From Frankiales bacterium (lineage in GTDB: Bacteria; Actinomycetota; Actinomycetes; Mycobacteriales; SCTD01): a stretch of 6,189 bases of DNA. The stretch spans positions 1 through 6,189 of the forward strand of contig JAOPWW010000189.1 of assembly GCA_025965495.1 (NCBI GenBank), in the 5' to 3' direction. Both the position numbers and the translations under genes were made by a program. Positions within the stretch are counted from its first letter, which is position 1. The number at the start of each line of letters is the position of its first letter. Below, piece by piece: positions 1-5,363 of this stretch. The notes beneath the pieces are model-generated. The model was not told the origin of the DNA and did no database searches. It worked only from the letters and a program-made list of their open reading frames with translations.

Positions 1-147
1 GGCGGCCGGAGCCACAGCGACGGCCGGCGCAGCAGGAGCGGCTGCGGCAGGAGCCGCGGTGGCGCTCGCGGTCACCGGAGCGGCGGGAGCGACGTCGGCG
101 CCGGCCGGTCGGCTGGCACGGCGACGCAGGCGGTTCGGGGTGGTCAC
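1..147 (-). CDS. N-terminal fragment of an unidentified Ala/Pro-rich protein, runs off the left edge
   Basis: Reading leftwards from a GTG at 147-145 gives 49 uninterrupted codons to the window edge. The product starts VTTPNRLRRRASRPAG and then becomes almost pure Ala/Pro/Val (for example ATAAPAAAAPAAP). A GAGGA Shine-Dalgarno-like motif at 159-155 lies 7 bases before the GTG, which supports this start. The N-terminus has a short Arg cluster and no hydrophobic stretch long enough for a signal peptide or membrane segment. Such Ala/Pro linkers precede folded domains in many actinobacterial proteins and do not identify the family. The coding repeat at about 29-55 (two similar GCRGCAGGAGC units, R being A or G) underlies the Ala/Pro repeat. 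The gene is inferred from the RBS, the start codon and the open frame only. The function cannot be told because the body lies outside the window. Confidence 0.55.
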   Translation of the reverse strand, partial: MTTPNRLRRRASRPAGADVAPAAPVTASATAAPAAAAPAAPAVAVAPAA

Positions 148-318
148 AGGGTGTTCCTCTGCTGCTGGTCGTCACTGCCCCGGCGGGTGCTCGGGGTTGC
201 GACCGGGCCGACGTGCGCGGCGGGCGCGGGTGCGCTCCGCTGCTGCTGCACGGGGTAGTCGCAGGACAGGGGTGTCAGCAGGCGCAGCACGAGAGCGGCG
301 CCCGCTGTTCCCGGCAAC
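148..318. other. Intergenic spacer between the broken methyltransferase and the left-edge gene
   Basis: About 170 bases with no convincing gene on either strand. It should hold the end of the methyltransferase transcript (see the hairpin at 281-302) and the start signals of the left-edge gene (GAGGA at 159-155). It contains several CTG/CAG trinucleotide clusters (161-167 and 239-248), which look like simple composition and not a repeat element. I see no clear -10/-35 promoter pair. An open plus-strand frame crosses the region but has low-complexity Arg/Ser/Ala composition and no RBS, so it is not called. Confidence 0.5.
281..302 (-). terminator. Candidate hairpin terminator after the methyltransferase gene
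   Basis: GGCGCAGC (281-288) and GCGGCGCC (295-302) pair at 7 of 8 positions around a 6-base loop. The hairpin begins 17 bases downstream of the methyltransferase stop on the minus strand. No U-tract follows, which is common for actinobacterial terminators but also means a chance GC-rich stem cannot be excluded. Confidence 0.3.
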
Positions 319-1034
319 CTATCGGCGGCGGAGCACCAGCGCCGTCACGAGCAGCTCCCGACCGTCGGCTGTGACGCGGTGCACACCGTCGCGGGACGCC
401 GCGGGCGTGTAGTCCGGTCCGTCGAGCAGGCGCGCGTAGCCGGCCAGCGACGGCTCGGTGCGCAGGTCACGGGCGACCGTCAGGGCGAGCACGCCGCCGG
501 GCCGGAGCAGCCCCGTCAGCACCTCGAACGCCTCCAGCGGCAGGTGCCCGAACCCGACGGCCGCCACCACGGTGACGACGTCGGGGGCCAGCGCCGCCAG
601 CCAGGCGTCGTCGTCGAGCGTGAGCGCGAGCAGGTCCAGCACGCGCACGTCGTCGTAGGTGCCGGGCCGGTCGCGCGGGACGGCGACCGCGACGGCGGGC
701 TCGAGTCGACGCCGGCCAGGCGGCCCGCACCGTGGGCCCTCAGCGCGGTCCCGACGGCGCCGGTCCCGCAGCCGACGTCGAGCACGGTCGATGCGGGCAG
801 CTCCGGGACGGCGTCGGCGAGCAGGTCGGCCAGCAGCTGCGGGGACCGGCCGCGCAGGCGCCCCAGGTAGACCGCCTCGTACAGCCCGGGCACGGCGTAG
901 AGGGCGGCGTAGTCGTGCAGCCCGGTCACCGCGGGACTGCCGTCGGCGCGCACCCAGGTGACGGTGTCGGCGCCCTCGTCCACGAGCAGCCCCGGGAGGA
1001 GCGCGTCGACAGCGGCCTGCAATCCCGGTGGCAT
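319..1034 (-). pseudogene. Class I SAM-dependent methyltransferase, apparently frameshifted
   Basis: Two adjacent frames together make one methyltransferase of about 238 residues. The first frame starts at ATG 1034-1032 (MPPGLQAAVD...) and carries SAM-binding motif I, LDVGCGTGAVG, at residues 85-95, then AGVD at the end of the next strand. From about 705 the family-like sequence continues in the next frame: LEPAVAVAVPRD, the strand VRVLDLLAL, then VVTVVAAVGFGHL and the motif LLRPGGVLALTV, ending ...VLRRR with TAG at 321-319. The break sits where GACTCGAG would read D-L-E if it were GACCTCGAG, so one missing C explains it. As given, the first frame runs into nonconserved Ser/Arg-rich sequence and the protein would lack the second half of its Rossmann fold. 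There is no clear Shine-Dalgarno before the start; GTG 1037 is an alternative. The substrate is unknown. Annotated as broken, but a one-base sequence error is equally possible. Confidence 0.82.
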
Positions 1035-1046
1035 CACGGGGTCATC

Positions 1047-1484
1047 ATGGTCGGCGTGCCCGGACCGCTGCAGATCACCTCGCGGCTCGCGCTGCCCGAG
1101 TCCGAGCTGTCGTGGCGGTTCTCGCGCTCGTCCGGTCCGGGCGGCCAGTCGGTGAACACGACCGACAGCCGGGCGGAGGTGTCGTTCGACGTCGCGCGGT
1201 CGCCGTCGCTGGACGAGCACCAGCGCGAGCGGGCCCTCGGCCGGCTCGCCGGACGCCTGGTCGACGGTGTCCTGTCGGTGGTCGCGCAGGACGAGCGCAG
1301 CCAGCTGCAGAACCGCGAGCTCGCGACGTCGCGCCTGGCGCAGGTGCTCCGCGAGGCGCTCGCGCCACCGCCTCCGCCGCGACGGCCGACCAAGCCGACC
1401 CGGGGCAGCAAGGAGCGCCGCCTGGCCGGCAAGAAGCTCCGGTCGGAGGTCAAGCGCGGGCGCGGCCGGCAGGCCGACGGCTAG
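1047..1484 (+). CDS. arfB: Alternative ribosome-rescue peptidyl-tRNA hydrolase ArfB (YaeJ-like)
   Basis: A 145-residue protein that matches ArfB in length and layout. A short release-factor catalytic domain carries the invariant GGQ at residues 32-34 in the context RSSGPGGQSVN, whose Gln positions water for peptidyl-tRNA ester hydrolysis. After an Ala/Pro linker (about 105-114) comes a basic C-terminal tail, RRPTKPTRGSKERRLAGKK, which in ArfB folds into the empty mRNA channel of stalled ribosomes. The codon-recognition domains of RF1/RF2 are absent, which separates it from a true release factor. By family knowledge it frees ribosomes stuck on non-stop mRNA as a backup to tmRNA. ATG 1047 is chosen because MVGVPGPLQI leads directly into the conserved PESELSWRFSRSSG block. 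The preceding bases hold only a weak GGGG at 1038-1041, and GTG 1050 or 1056 are alternatives. The MFS gene follows after 10 bases, probably on the same transcript. Confidence 0.93.
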   Translation: MVGVPGPLQITSRLALPESELSWRFSRSSGPGGQSVNTTDSRAEVSFDVARSPSLDEHQRERALGRLAGRLVDGVLSVVAQDERSQLQNRELATSRLAQVLREALAPPPPPRRPTKPTRGSKERRLAGKKLRSEVKRGRGRQADG

Positions 1485-1494
1485 CCTGGCGCCA

Positions 1495-2688
1495 GTGACG
1501 ACCGCCCTCCCGACCGACGCGCTCGAGCGCGCACGGGTCGCGGTCGCCGTCACCTTCGGGCTCAACGGGCTGGTGTTCGCCTCCTGGGTCTCGCGCCTCC
1601 CGGCGGTCCGCGCCGCCCTCGGCCTCAGCACCACCCAGCTCGGCCTGCTGCTGCTGTGCCTGTCCGCCGGCAGCGTCTTCGGCCTGCCCAGCAGCGGCCC
1701 GCTGGTCGCCCGCCTCGGCCCACCGCGCACCGTGCTGCTGGCCTCGTCGACGGTCGGGACCGGCCTGCTGCTGGTCTCCCTCGGCGTCGGCACCAGGACC
1801 GTCCCGCTGACCGCGGCCGGCCTGGTCTGCGTGGGCCTCGCCGTCGGGGTGTGGGACGTCGCCATGAACGTCGAGGGCGCCGACGTCGAGCGCCGGCTCG
1901 GCCGCGACCTCATGCCGCGGCTGCACGCCGGGTTCAGCCTCGGGACGGTCGCAGGAGCGGGCATCGGTGCCGCCGCGGCCGCCGTCGGGGTCGACGTCGC
2001 GCTGCAGCTGGCCGTGACCGCGCTGGTTGCCGTCGCCGGCGTCGCCTGCTGCGTGCGGCTCTACCTGCCCGCCGTCCCGCACGACGCCGACGCTCCCGTG
2101 GCCGTCCTCGCCCGGCACGCCTGGCGGGAGCCGCGGACGCTGCTGCTCGGCCTGACTGTGCTGTGCTTCGCCTTCACCGAGGGCACGGCCAACGAGTGGC
2201 TCGCCGTCGCGCTGGTCGACGGCCACCGCACGAGCGAGGCCGTCGGCGCCCTCGGCTTCGCCTGCTTCGTCGTCGCGATGACGGGGGCCCGGACCCTCGG
2301 CACGGTGCTGCTCGCGCGCCACGGGCGCACGCCGGTCCTGCGCGGGACAGCCGTCGTCGCGGCCGTAGGGGTCGTGCTCGTGGTGACGGCGCCGGCCCTG
2401 CCCGTCGTCCTGGTGGGGGCGCTGCTGTGGGGCGTCGGCGCCTCGCTCGGGTTCCCCGTCGGGATGAGCGCGGCGGCGGACGACCCCCACAGCGCCGCCG
2501 TGCGGGTGTCGGTGGTCAGCTCGATCGGCTACACCGCGTTCCTCGCCGGACCGCCCCTGATCGGCCTGCTCGCCGAGCCCGAGCGCCTCGGCGTCCTGCA
2601 CGCGCTGCTGGTCGTGCTGGCCGCACTGGCCGTAGGGGCGACCGCCGCACGGGCCGCCGCCCCCGTCGCTCAGACCTCGGGGTCCTGA
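1495..2688 (+). CDS. MFS transporter, YbjJ / fucose-permease-like group
   Basis: A 397-residue polytopic membrane protein with about twelve hydrophobic segments (roughly residues 14-34, 46-65, 78-98, 105-122, 148-167, 170-190, 216-236, 250-270, 285-302, 304-325, 336-356 and 364-385). The signatures of the YbjJ-like MFS group are clear: FASWVSRLPAVRAALGLS near the first helix, VWDVAMNVEGADVERR with LMPRLHAGFSLG around residues 119-150, and the TEGTANEWLAVAL stretch of helix 7. Start GTG 1495 gives an N-terminus of normal length, and no earlier in-frame start fits because arfB ends at 1484. There is no visible Shine-Dalgarno, so translation may depend on coupling to arfB. The substrate is unknown; relatives are annotated as sugar permeases or drug exporters by homology only. 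The 3' end overlaps the end of the convergent small membrane gene by 19 bases. Confidence 0.91.
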   Translation: MTTALPTDALERARVAVAVTFGLNGLVFASWVSRLPAVRAALGLSTTQLGLLLLCLSAGSVFGLPSSGPLVARLGPPRTVLLASSTVGTGLLLVSLGVGTRTVPLTAAGLVCVGLAVGVWDVAMNVEGADVERRLGRDLMPRLHAGFSLGTVAGAGIGAAAAAVGVDVALQLAVTALVAVAGVACCVRLYLPAVPHDADAPVAVLARHAWREPRTLLLGLTVLCFAFTEGTANEWLAVALVDGHRTSEAVGALGFACFVVAMTGARTLGTVLLARHGRTPVLRGTAVVAAVGVVLVVTAPALPVVLVGALLWGVGASLGFPVGMSAAADDPHSAAVRVSVVSSIGYTAFLAGPPLIGLLAEPERLGVLHALLVVLAALAVGATAARAAAPVAQTSGS

Positions 2689-2690
2689 GG
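2670..2690. terminator. Weak candidate bidirectional hairpin at the MFS / small-membrane-gene overlap
   Basis: CCTCGG (2675-2680) can pair with CTGAGG (2685-2690), including one G-T wobble, around a 4-base loop. It lies on the convergent stop codons of the two genes, where a two-way terminator would be expected. The stem is short, has no U-tract and lies in coding sequence, so this is a tentative call. Confidence 0.18.
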
Positions 2691-2870
2691 CTCCTTGCTC
2701 GCCGGCGTCTCCGGGAACTCCTTGGGCAGCCGCTTGAGCCGGCCGCTCATGTTGCGGATCAGCAGCACCGTGACCAGGAACATCACGACGACGAGCAGCA
2801 GCGCCAGGTACCCGGCCGAGCCGCCCTTCTTGAGCGTGTTCGCCAGGACCGGACCGGCAGCGGACAGCAT
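2670..2870 (-). CDS. Small single-pass membrane protein, downstream partner of mca (Rv1083-like position)
   Basis: A 66-residue protein beginning MLSAAGPVLANTLKKGG. One strongly hydrophobic helix spans about residues 20-38 (AGYLALLLVVVMFLVTVLL). A basic stretch, RNMSGRLKRLPK, follows, and then an acidic/Pro-rich tail, PETPASKEPQDPEV. The positive charges after the helix predict the C-terminus in the cytoplasm. ATG 2870-2868 overlaps the mca stop codon (TGATG), so it is almost certainly translated by coupling to mca; GTG 2873 is a possible alternative start. A small membrane protein beside mca is also found in M. tuberculosis (Rv1083), and the shared position suggests orthology, though I cannot align them here. 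I do not know its function. A membrane anchor or export aid for mercapturic acids made by Mca would be inference only. The final 19 bases overlap the MFS gene tail to tail. Confidence 0.75.
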   Translation of the reverse strand: MLSAAGPVLANTLKKGGSAGYLALLLVVVMFLVTVLLIRNMSGRLKRLPKEFPETPASKEPQDPEV

Positions 2871-3763
2871 CACGACGCCACCCGCTCCCGGACGCCGGCG
2901 AACAGGTCGTCCTCCGGGGTCGTCGTGTCGACGAGCGACCGGGCCAGCTGGAAGTCCTCGAACGGCCAGGCCTCCTGCTGCATCTCGATCGGGCAGGCGA
3001 ACCAGCGGCCGGTCGGGTCGACCTGGGTCGCGTGAGCGATGAGGGCGGCGTCGCGGACGGAGAAGAACTCCGCGCACGGCACGGAGGTGGTGAGGCGCTC
3101 GGCGTCGCCGGGCTTGTCCTCCCAGTTCACGAGCCACTCGGCGTACGGCGACTCCATCTTCGAGGCGAGCATCGCGGTGTGGAGCTTCTCCAGCCGGCTC
3201 TTGTGGAACGTGAGGTTGTAGTAGAGCTTCAGCGGCTGCCAGGGCTCGCCGGCACCCGGGAACCGCTCCGGGTCGCCCGCCGCCTCGAAGGCCGCCACCG
3301 AGACCTCGTGGCAGCGGATGTGGTCAGGGTGCGGGTAGCCGCCGTTCTCGTCGTACGTCGTCATGACGTGGGGACGCTGCTCGCGCACGACCCGCACGAG
3401 CGCCTCGGTCTGCTCCTCGAGGTCCCCGAGCGCGAAGCAGCCCTCGGGCAGCGGCGGCAGGGGGTCGCCCTCGGGCAGGCCGGAGTCGACGAAGCCGAGG
3501 AACACCTGGCGCACGCCGAGGATCTCGCGGGCGCGGTCCATCTCCTGCGCCCGGACCTCGGTGATGTTCGCCTGCACCTCCGGCCGGTCCATGGCCGGGT
3601 TGAGCACCGACCCGCGGGAGCCGTCGGTGAGCGTGACGACGAGCACGTCGACGCCCTCGGAGGCGTAGCGCGCCATGCTGGCCGCGCCCTTGCTGCTCTC
3701 GTCGTCGGGGTGCGCGTGCACGCACATCAGACGCAGCGGGTGCTGCTCCGCGGTCGCCTTCAC
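2870..3763 (-). CDS. mca: Mycothiol S-conjugate amidase Mca
   Basis: A 297-residue zinc amidase of the LmbE/PIG-L deacetylase family. It cleaves the cysteinyl-glucosamine amide bond of mycothiol S-conjugates. This releases an N-acetylcysteine conjugate (mercapturic acid) for export and returns GlcN-inositol to mycothiol synthesis; it is a cytoplasmic detoxification enzyme. The zinc site is intact: CVHAHPDDESSKG holds H18 and D21 as ligands and D20 as the likely general base, and YPHPDHIRCHE supplies the third ligand, H148. The long C-terminal part (KLYYNLTFHKSRLEKLH, WFACPIEMQQEAWPFEDFQLA) and the length near 290 residues fit Mca and not its paralogue MshB, although the two are related. Start GTG 3763-3761 follows a full AGGAGG (3773-3768) with a 4-base spacer, so the longer open frame upstream is rejected. 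It is divergent from the DUF4307-greA pair and overlaps the downstream small membrane gene by one base. Confidence 0.97.
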   Translation of the reverse strand: MKATAEQHPLRLMCVHAHPDDESSKGAASMARYASEGVDVLVVTLTDGSRGSVLNPAMDRPEVQANITEVRAQEMDRAREILGVRQVFLGFVDSGLPEGDPLPPLPEGCFALGDLEEQTEALVRVVREQRPHVMTTYDENGGYPHPDHIRCHEVSVAAFEAAGDPERFPGAGEPWQPLKLYYNLTFHKSRLEKLHTAMLASKMESPYAEWLVNWEDKPGDAERLTTSVPCAEFFSVRDAALIAHATQVDPTGRWFACPIEMQQEAWPFEDFQLARSLVDTTTPEDDLFAGVRERVAS

Positions 3764-3842
3764 AAGGCCTCCTGGGCTCGGACCTGGGACCATGACCTGG
3801 TCCCCCGTCACCCCAACACCATGCGTGCCCGCAGGAGTCCCG
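3764..3842. promoter_or_regulatory. Divergent mca / DUF4307-greA control region with an inverted repeat
   Basis: This 79-base region must hold at least part of the start signals for both directions. GGGACCA (3786-3792) and TGGTCCC (3798-3804) form a perfect 7-5-7 inverted repeat. GACCTGG occurs twice, at 3781-3787 and 3794-3800, a 13-base direct repeat. Both genes have good Shine-Dalgarno sites (AGGAGG at 3773-3768 on the minus strand, AGGAG at 3833-3837 on the plus strand). No strong sigma-A type -10/-35 pair is visible. The repeat could be an operator seen by both promoters or an mRNA hairpin; the sequence alone does not decide. Confidence 0.5.
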
Positions 3843-4265
3843 ATGACCGCTCCCCCGTCCTCCGGGGACCGAGCGCCCGCCCGACGCCGTCCCAGCGGCC
3901 AGACCGTGCTGTCCGTCGTCGGCGGTCTCGTCGGCCTCGCCTTCGCGATCGCGCTGTTCCGCGTGCTCGGCCCGGACACGGCCGCGTCGACGCAGCTGCG
4001 CGGCTACGTCGTCGAGTCCGACACCTCGGTGAGCATCGAGTTCGAGGTCGCCCGCGACCCCGGCAGCACGGTCCACTGCCTGGTGCGCGCCCGCGGGACC
4101 GGCGGCGGCGAGGTCGGGCGCCGCGAGTTCGACGTCGCGCCGTCGCAGCAGCGCAGCACGGTCGTCCGCGAGGTGCTGCCCACCAGCGAGCGGGCGGTCA
4201 CGGGCGAGCTGGTCGGCTGCGCGGACGGTCCCGGCACGGACGCCTCCGGGACCCCTGCGCCGTAG
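3843..4265 (+). CDS. DUF4307 family single-pass membrane protein (Rv1081c-like)
   Basis: A 140-residue protein. A short cytoplasmic N-terminus with an Arg cluster (ARRRPSGQ, residues 13-20) precedes one membrane helix at about 21-43 (TVLSVVGGLVGLAFAIALF). An extracytoplasmic beta-rich domain follows (about 50-125): YVVESDTSVSIEFEVARDPG, CLVRARGTGGGEVGRREFDV, STVVREVLPTSERAVTGEL. This helix-plus-domain layout, with the VxIEFEVxRDPG and EVGRRE motifs, is typical of DUF4307. Start ATG 3843 has AGGAG at 3833-3837, spacer 5. Two Cys (C79, C126) lie outside the membrane and could form a disulphide, which is inference. The gene is 43 bases upstream of greA and divergent from mca, the order recalled for M. 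tuberculosis Rv1081c. The biochemical function of the family is unknown to me. Confidence 0.87.
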   Translation: MTAPPSSGDRAPARRRPSGQTVLSVVGGLVGLAFAIALFRVLGPDTAASTQLRGYVVESDTSVSIEFEVARDPGSTVHCLVRARGTGGGEVGRREFDVAPSQQRSTVVREVLPTSERAVTGELVGCADGPGTDASGTPAP

Positions 4266-4268
4266 CAT
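4263..4268 (+). promoter_or_regulatory. Possible -10 element of a greA-proximal promoter
   Basis: TAGCAT fits the actinobacterial TANNNT -10 pattern and would give a leader of about 34 bases before greA. The matching -35 region (4239-4245) is poor. It overlaps the stop codon of the DUF4307 gene. This would let greA be transcribed independently of its upstream neighbour. Confidence 0.22.
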
Positions 4269-4308
4269 CCGTGACGACCGGCACACCCCTCGACCGCAGG
4301 AGCCCGAC

Positions 4309-4812
4309 GTGAGCACGCGACCCGGCCAGCAGACCACCTGGCTCACGCAGGAGGCCTACGACCGGCTGTCCGCCGAGCTCGCCGAGTCCAAGGGCCCGCG
4401 CCGCGCCGACATCGTGGCGAAGATCGAGGCCGCGCGCGACGAGGGCGACCTCAAGGAGAACGGCGGATACCACGCCGCCAAGGACGAGCAGGGCAAGAAC
4501 GAGGCCCGGATCCGTCAGCTCACCCAGATGCTCGAGAACGCCGTCGTCGGCGAGGCCCCGACGGCGGGTGACGGCGCGGTCGCCCCCGGCATGGTGGTCG
4601 TGATCGCCTTCGACGGCGACGAGGACGACACCGACCGGCTCCTGCTGGGCTCGCGCGAGTCCGGGACGGCCGACCTGCGCGCGACGTCCGTCGACTCCCC
4701 CCTCGGGGCGGCCCTGGTCGGGGCGAAGGTCGGCGACAGCGTCACCTACGCGCTCCCCAACGGCGGGCAGGGCACCGTCGAGGTGCTGTCCGCGGAGCCC
4801 TACACCGGCTGA
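4309..4812 (+). CDS. greA: Transcription elongation factor GreA
   Basis: A 167-residue transcript-cleavage factor. The N-terminal coiled-coil (about residues 12-85) carries the acidic tip loop ARDEGDLKENGGYHAAKDEQ; D47 and E50 match the E. coli Asp41/Glu44 pair that places the second Mg2+ in the RNA polymerase active site. The C-terminal half (about 92-165) is the FKBP-like polymerase-binding domain (VDSPLGAALVGAKVGDSVTY). It enters the secondary channel of backtracked RNA polymerase and triggers cleavage of the RNA 3' end, restoring elongation. Start GTG 4309 has AGGAG at 4298-4302 with a 6-base spacer, and the length is normal for the family. An acidic insertion, FDGDEDDTDR (about 101-110), is longer than in E. 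coli but common in actinobacteria. The last 13 bases overlap the end of the convergent AsnC-type gene. Confidence 0.97.
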   Translation: MSTRPGQQTTWLTQEAYDRLSAELAESKGPRRADIVAKIEAARDEGDLKENGGYHAAKDEQGKNEARIRQLTQMLENAVVGEAPTAGDGAVAPGMVVVIAFDGDEDDTDRLLLGSRESGTADLRATSVDSPLGAALVGAKVGDSVTYALPNGGQGTVEVLSAEPYTG

Positions 4813-5261
4813 CGCAGCAAGCGTCCGACGTCGAGCTCGATCGGGGTGCTCAGCGCCACGACCGAGCTGGTCCGGCGGATGTCCGGCGACGCGACGACCC
4901 GGTCCAGGACCGCCTGCAGGTCGGTGTTGTCGCGGGCCGCGACCCGGCACAGCAGGTCGCCGTCGCCGGTGGTCGTGTGGGCCTCGAGCACCTGCGGGAT
5001 CGCCCGCAGGTGCTCCACGACGGCGCTGTGACCGACGCCCTGACGGATCTCGAGCGTGACGAACGCCGTCACCGGCAGGCCGAGCGCGGCCGCCGAGAGC
5101 CGCGGCGCCCAGTCCGCCACGACGCCGTCGCGCACCAGCCGGTCGAGCCGGGCCTGCGCCGTGCCGCGGGCGACGCCGAGCCTGCGGGCGAGGTCCACGA
5201 CGGGGACGCGCTCCCCGGCGACCAGCTCGCGCAGCAGGGCGAGGTCGAGGTCGTCGAGCAC
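4800..5261 (-). CDS. Lrp/AsnC family transcriptional regulator, divergent from hppD
   Basis: A 153-residue protein of standard AsnC/Lrp length. The N-terminal helix-turn-helix covers residues 1-50 (LDDLDLALLRELVAGERVPV, DLARRLGVARGTAQARLDRL) and is followed by GVVADWAPRLS. The RAM ligand/oligomerisation domain spans about 62-142 and contains TTGDGDLLCRV with the usual Gly-Asp pair at 99-100. GTG 5261-5259 is chosen over the longer frame starting at GTG 5303 because GGAGG (5274-5270) lies 8 bases upstream and LDDLDLALL is the normal family N-terminus. GTG 5270 overlaps the Shine-Dalgarno and is less likely. Its position opposite hppD suggests it controls hppD and itself, as the AsnC-type HpdA does for hppD in Streptomyces coelicolor. 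The effector would be tyrosine or 4-hydroxyphenylpyruvate, by analogy only. Confidence 0.93.
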   Translation of the reverse strand: MLDDLDLALLRELVAGERVPVVDLARRLGVARGTAQARLDRLVRDGVVADWAPRLSAAALGLPVTAFVTLEIRQGVGHSAVVEHLRAIPQVLEAHTTTGDGDLLCRVAARDNTDLQAVLDRVVASPDIRRTSSVVALSTPIELDVGRLLRQPV

Positions 5262-5363
5262 CGTGTCCACCTCCGGAGGGTCTGCGGGCGGCAGACTGCA
5301 CACCCTGTCCTGTCAGCAGCGGCAGTGTTGCACCGTCGTCGGCCGCGGTCGCACACTCGCCGC
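5262..5363. promoter_or_regulatory. Divergent asnC-type / hppD control region
   Basis: A 102-base region between divergent starts. GTCTGC (5280-5285) and GCAGAC (5291-5296) make a perfect 6-5-6 inverted repeat just upstream of the regulator's Shine-Dalgarno, a suitable site for autorepression. ACTGC (5295-5299) and GCAGT (5322-5326) form a second, wider pair, and CTGTC is repeated in tandem (5305-5314). For hppD, TTGCAC (5328-5333) and CACACT (5352-5357), 18 bases apart, are a weak -35/-10 candidate. If real, transcription would start at or next to the ATG at 5364, and no Shine-Dalgarno is visible there. Confidence 0.5.

Noticed and set aside
59..412. Plus-strand frame across the left intergenic region
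   Set aside because: Low-complexity Arg/Ser/Ala translation, no Shine-Dalgarno, and antisense to two better supported minus-strand reading frames.
696..712. Programmed ribosomal frameshifting in the methyltransferase
   Set aside because: There is no slippery heptamer or recognisable downstream stimulator, and methyltransferases of this kind are not known for it. A single missing C is simpler.
1450..2601. Open frame of 383 codons on the minus strand opposite the MFS gene
   Set aside because: Composition is Gly/Asp/Arg/Gln-rich with no domain or membrane pattern, and it is antisense to a clearly recognised transporter. Long antisense frames are expected at this GC content.
1656..3035. Open frame of 459 codons on the plus strand in a second frame of the MFS gene
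   Set aside because: Very Arg-rich translation, a typical +1 frame shadow of a GC-rich gene; the other frame is a convincing transporter.
3821..3842. ATG at 3821 as a possible upstream start for the DUF4307 gene
   Set aside because: It is in a different frame and gives an Arg-rich product. ATG 3843 has AGGAG at the right distance and reads directly into the membrane protein.
3032..4312. Open frame of 426 codons on the plus strand opposite mca
   Set aside because: It mirrors mca codons and then runs out of frame through the DUF4307 gene. The translation is Arg/Val/Leu-rich with no recognisable motif.
4198..5301. Open frame of 367 codons on the minus strand spanning the AsnC-type gene and greA
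   Set aside because: Arg/Gly/Ala-rich in the regulator part and antisense to greA in the rest; no motif.
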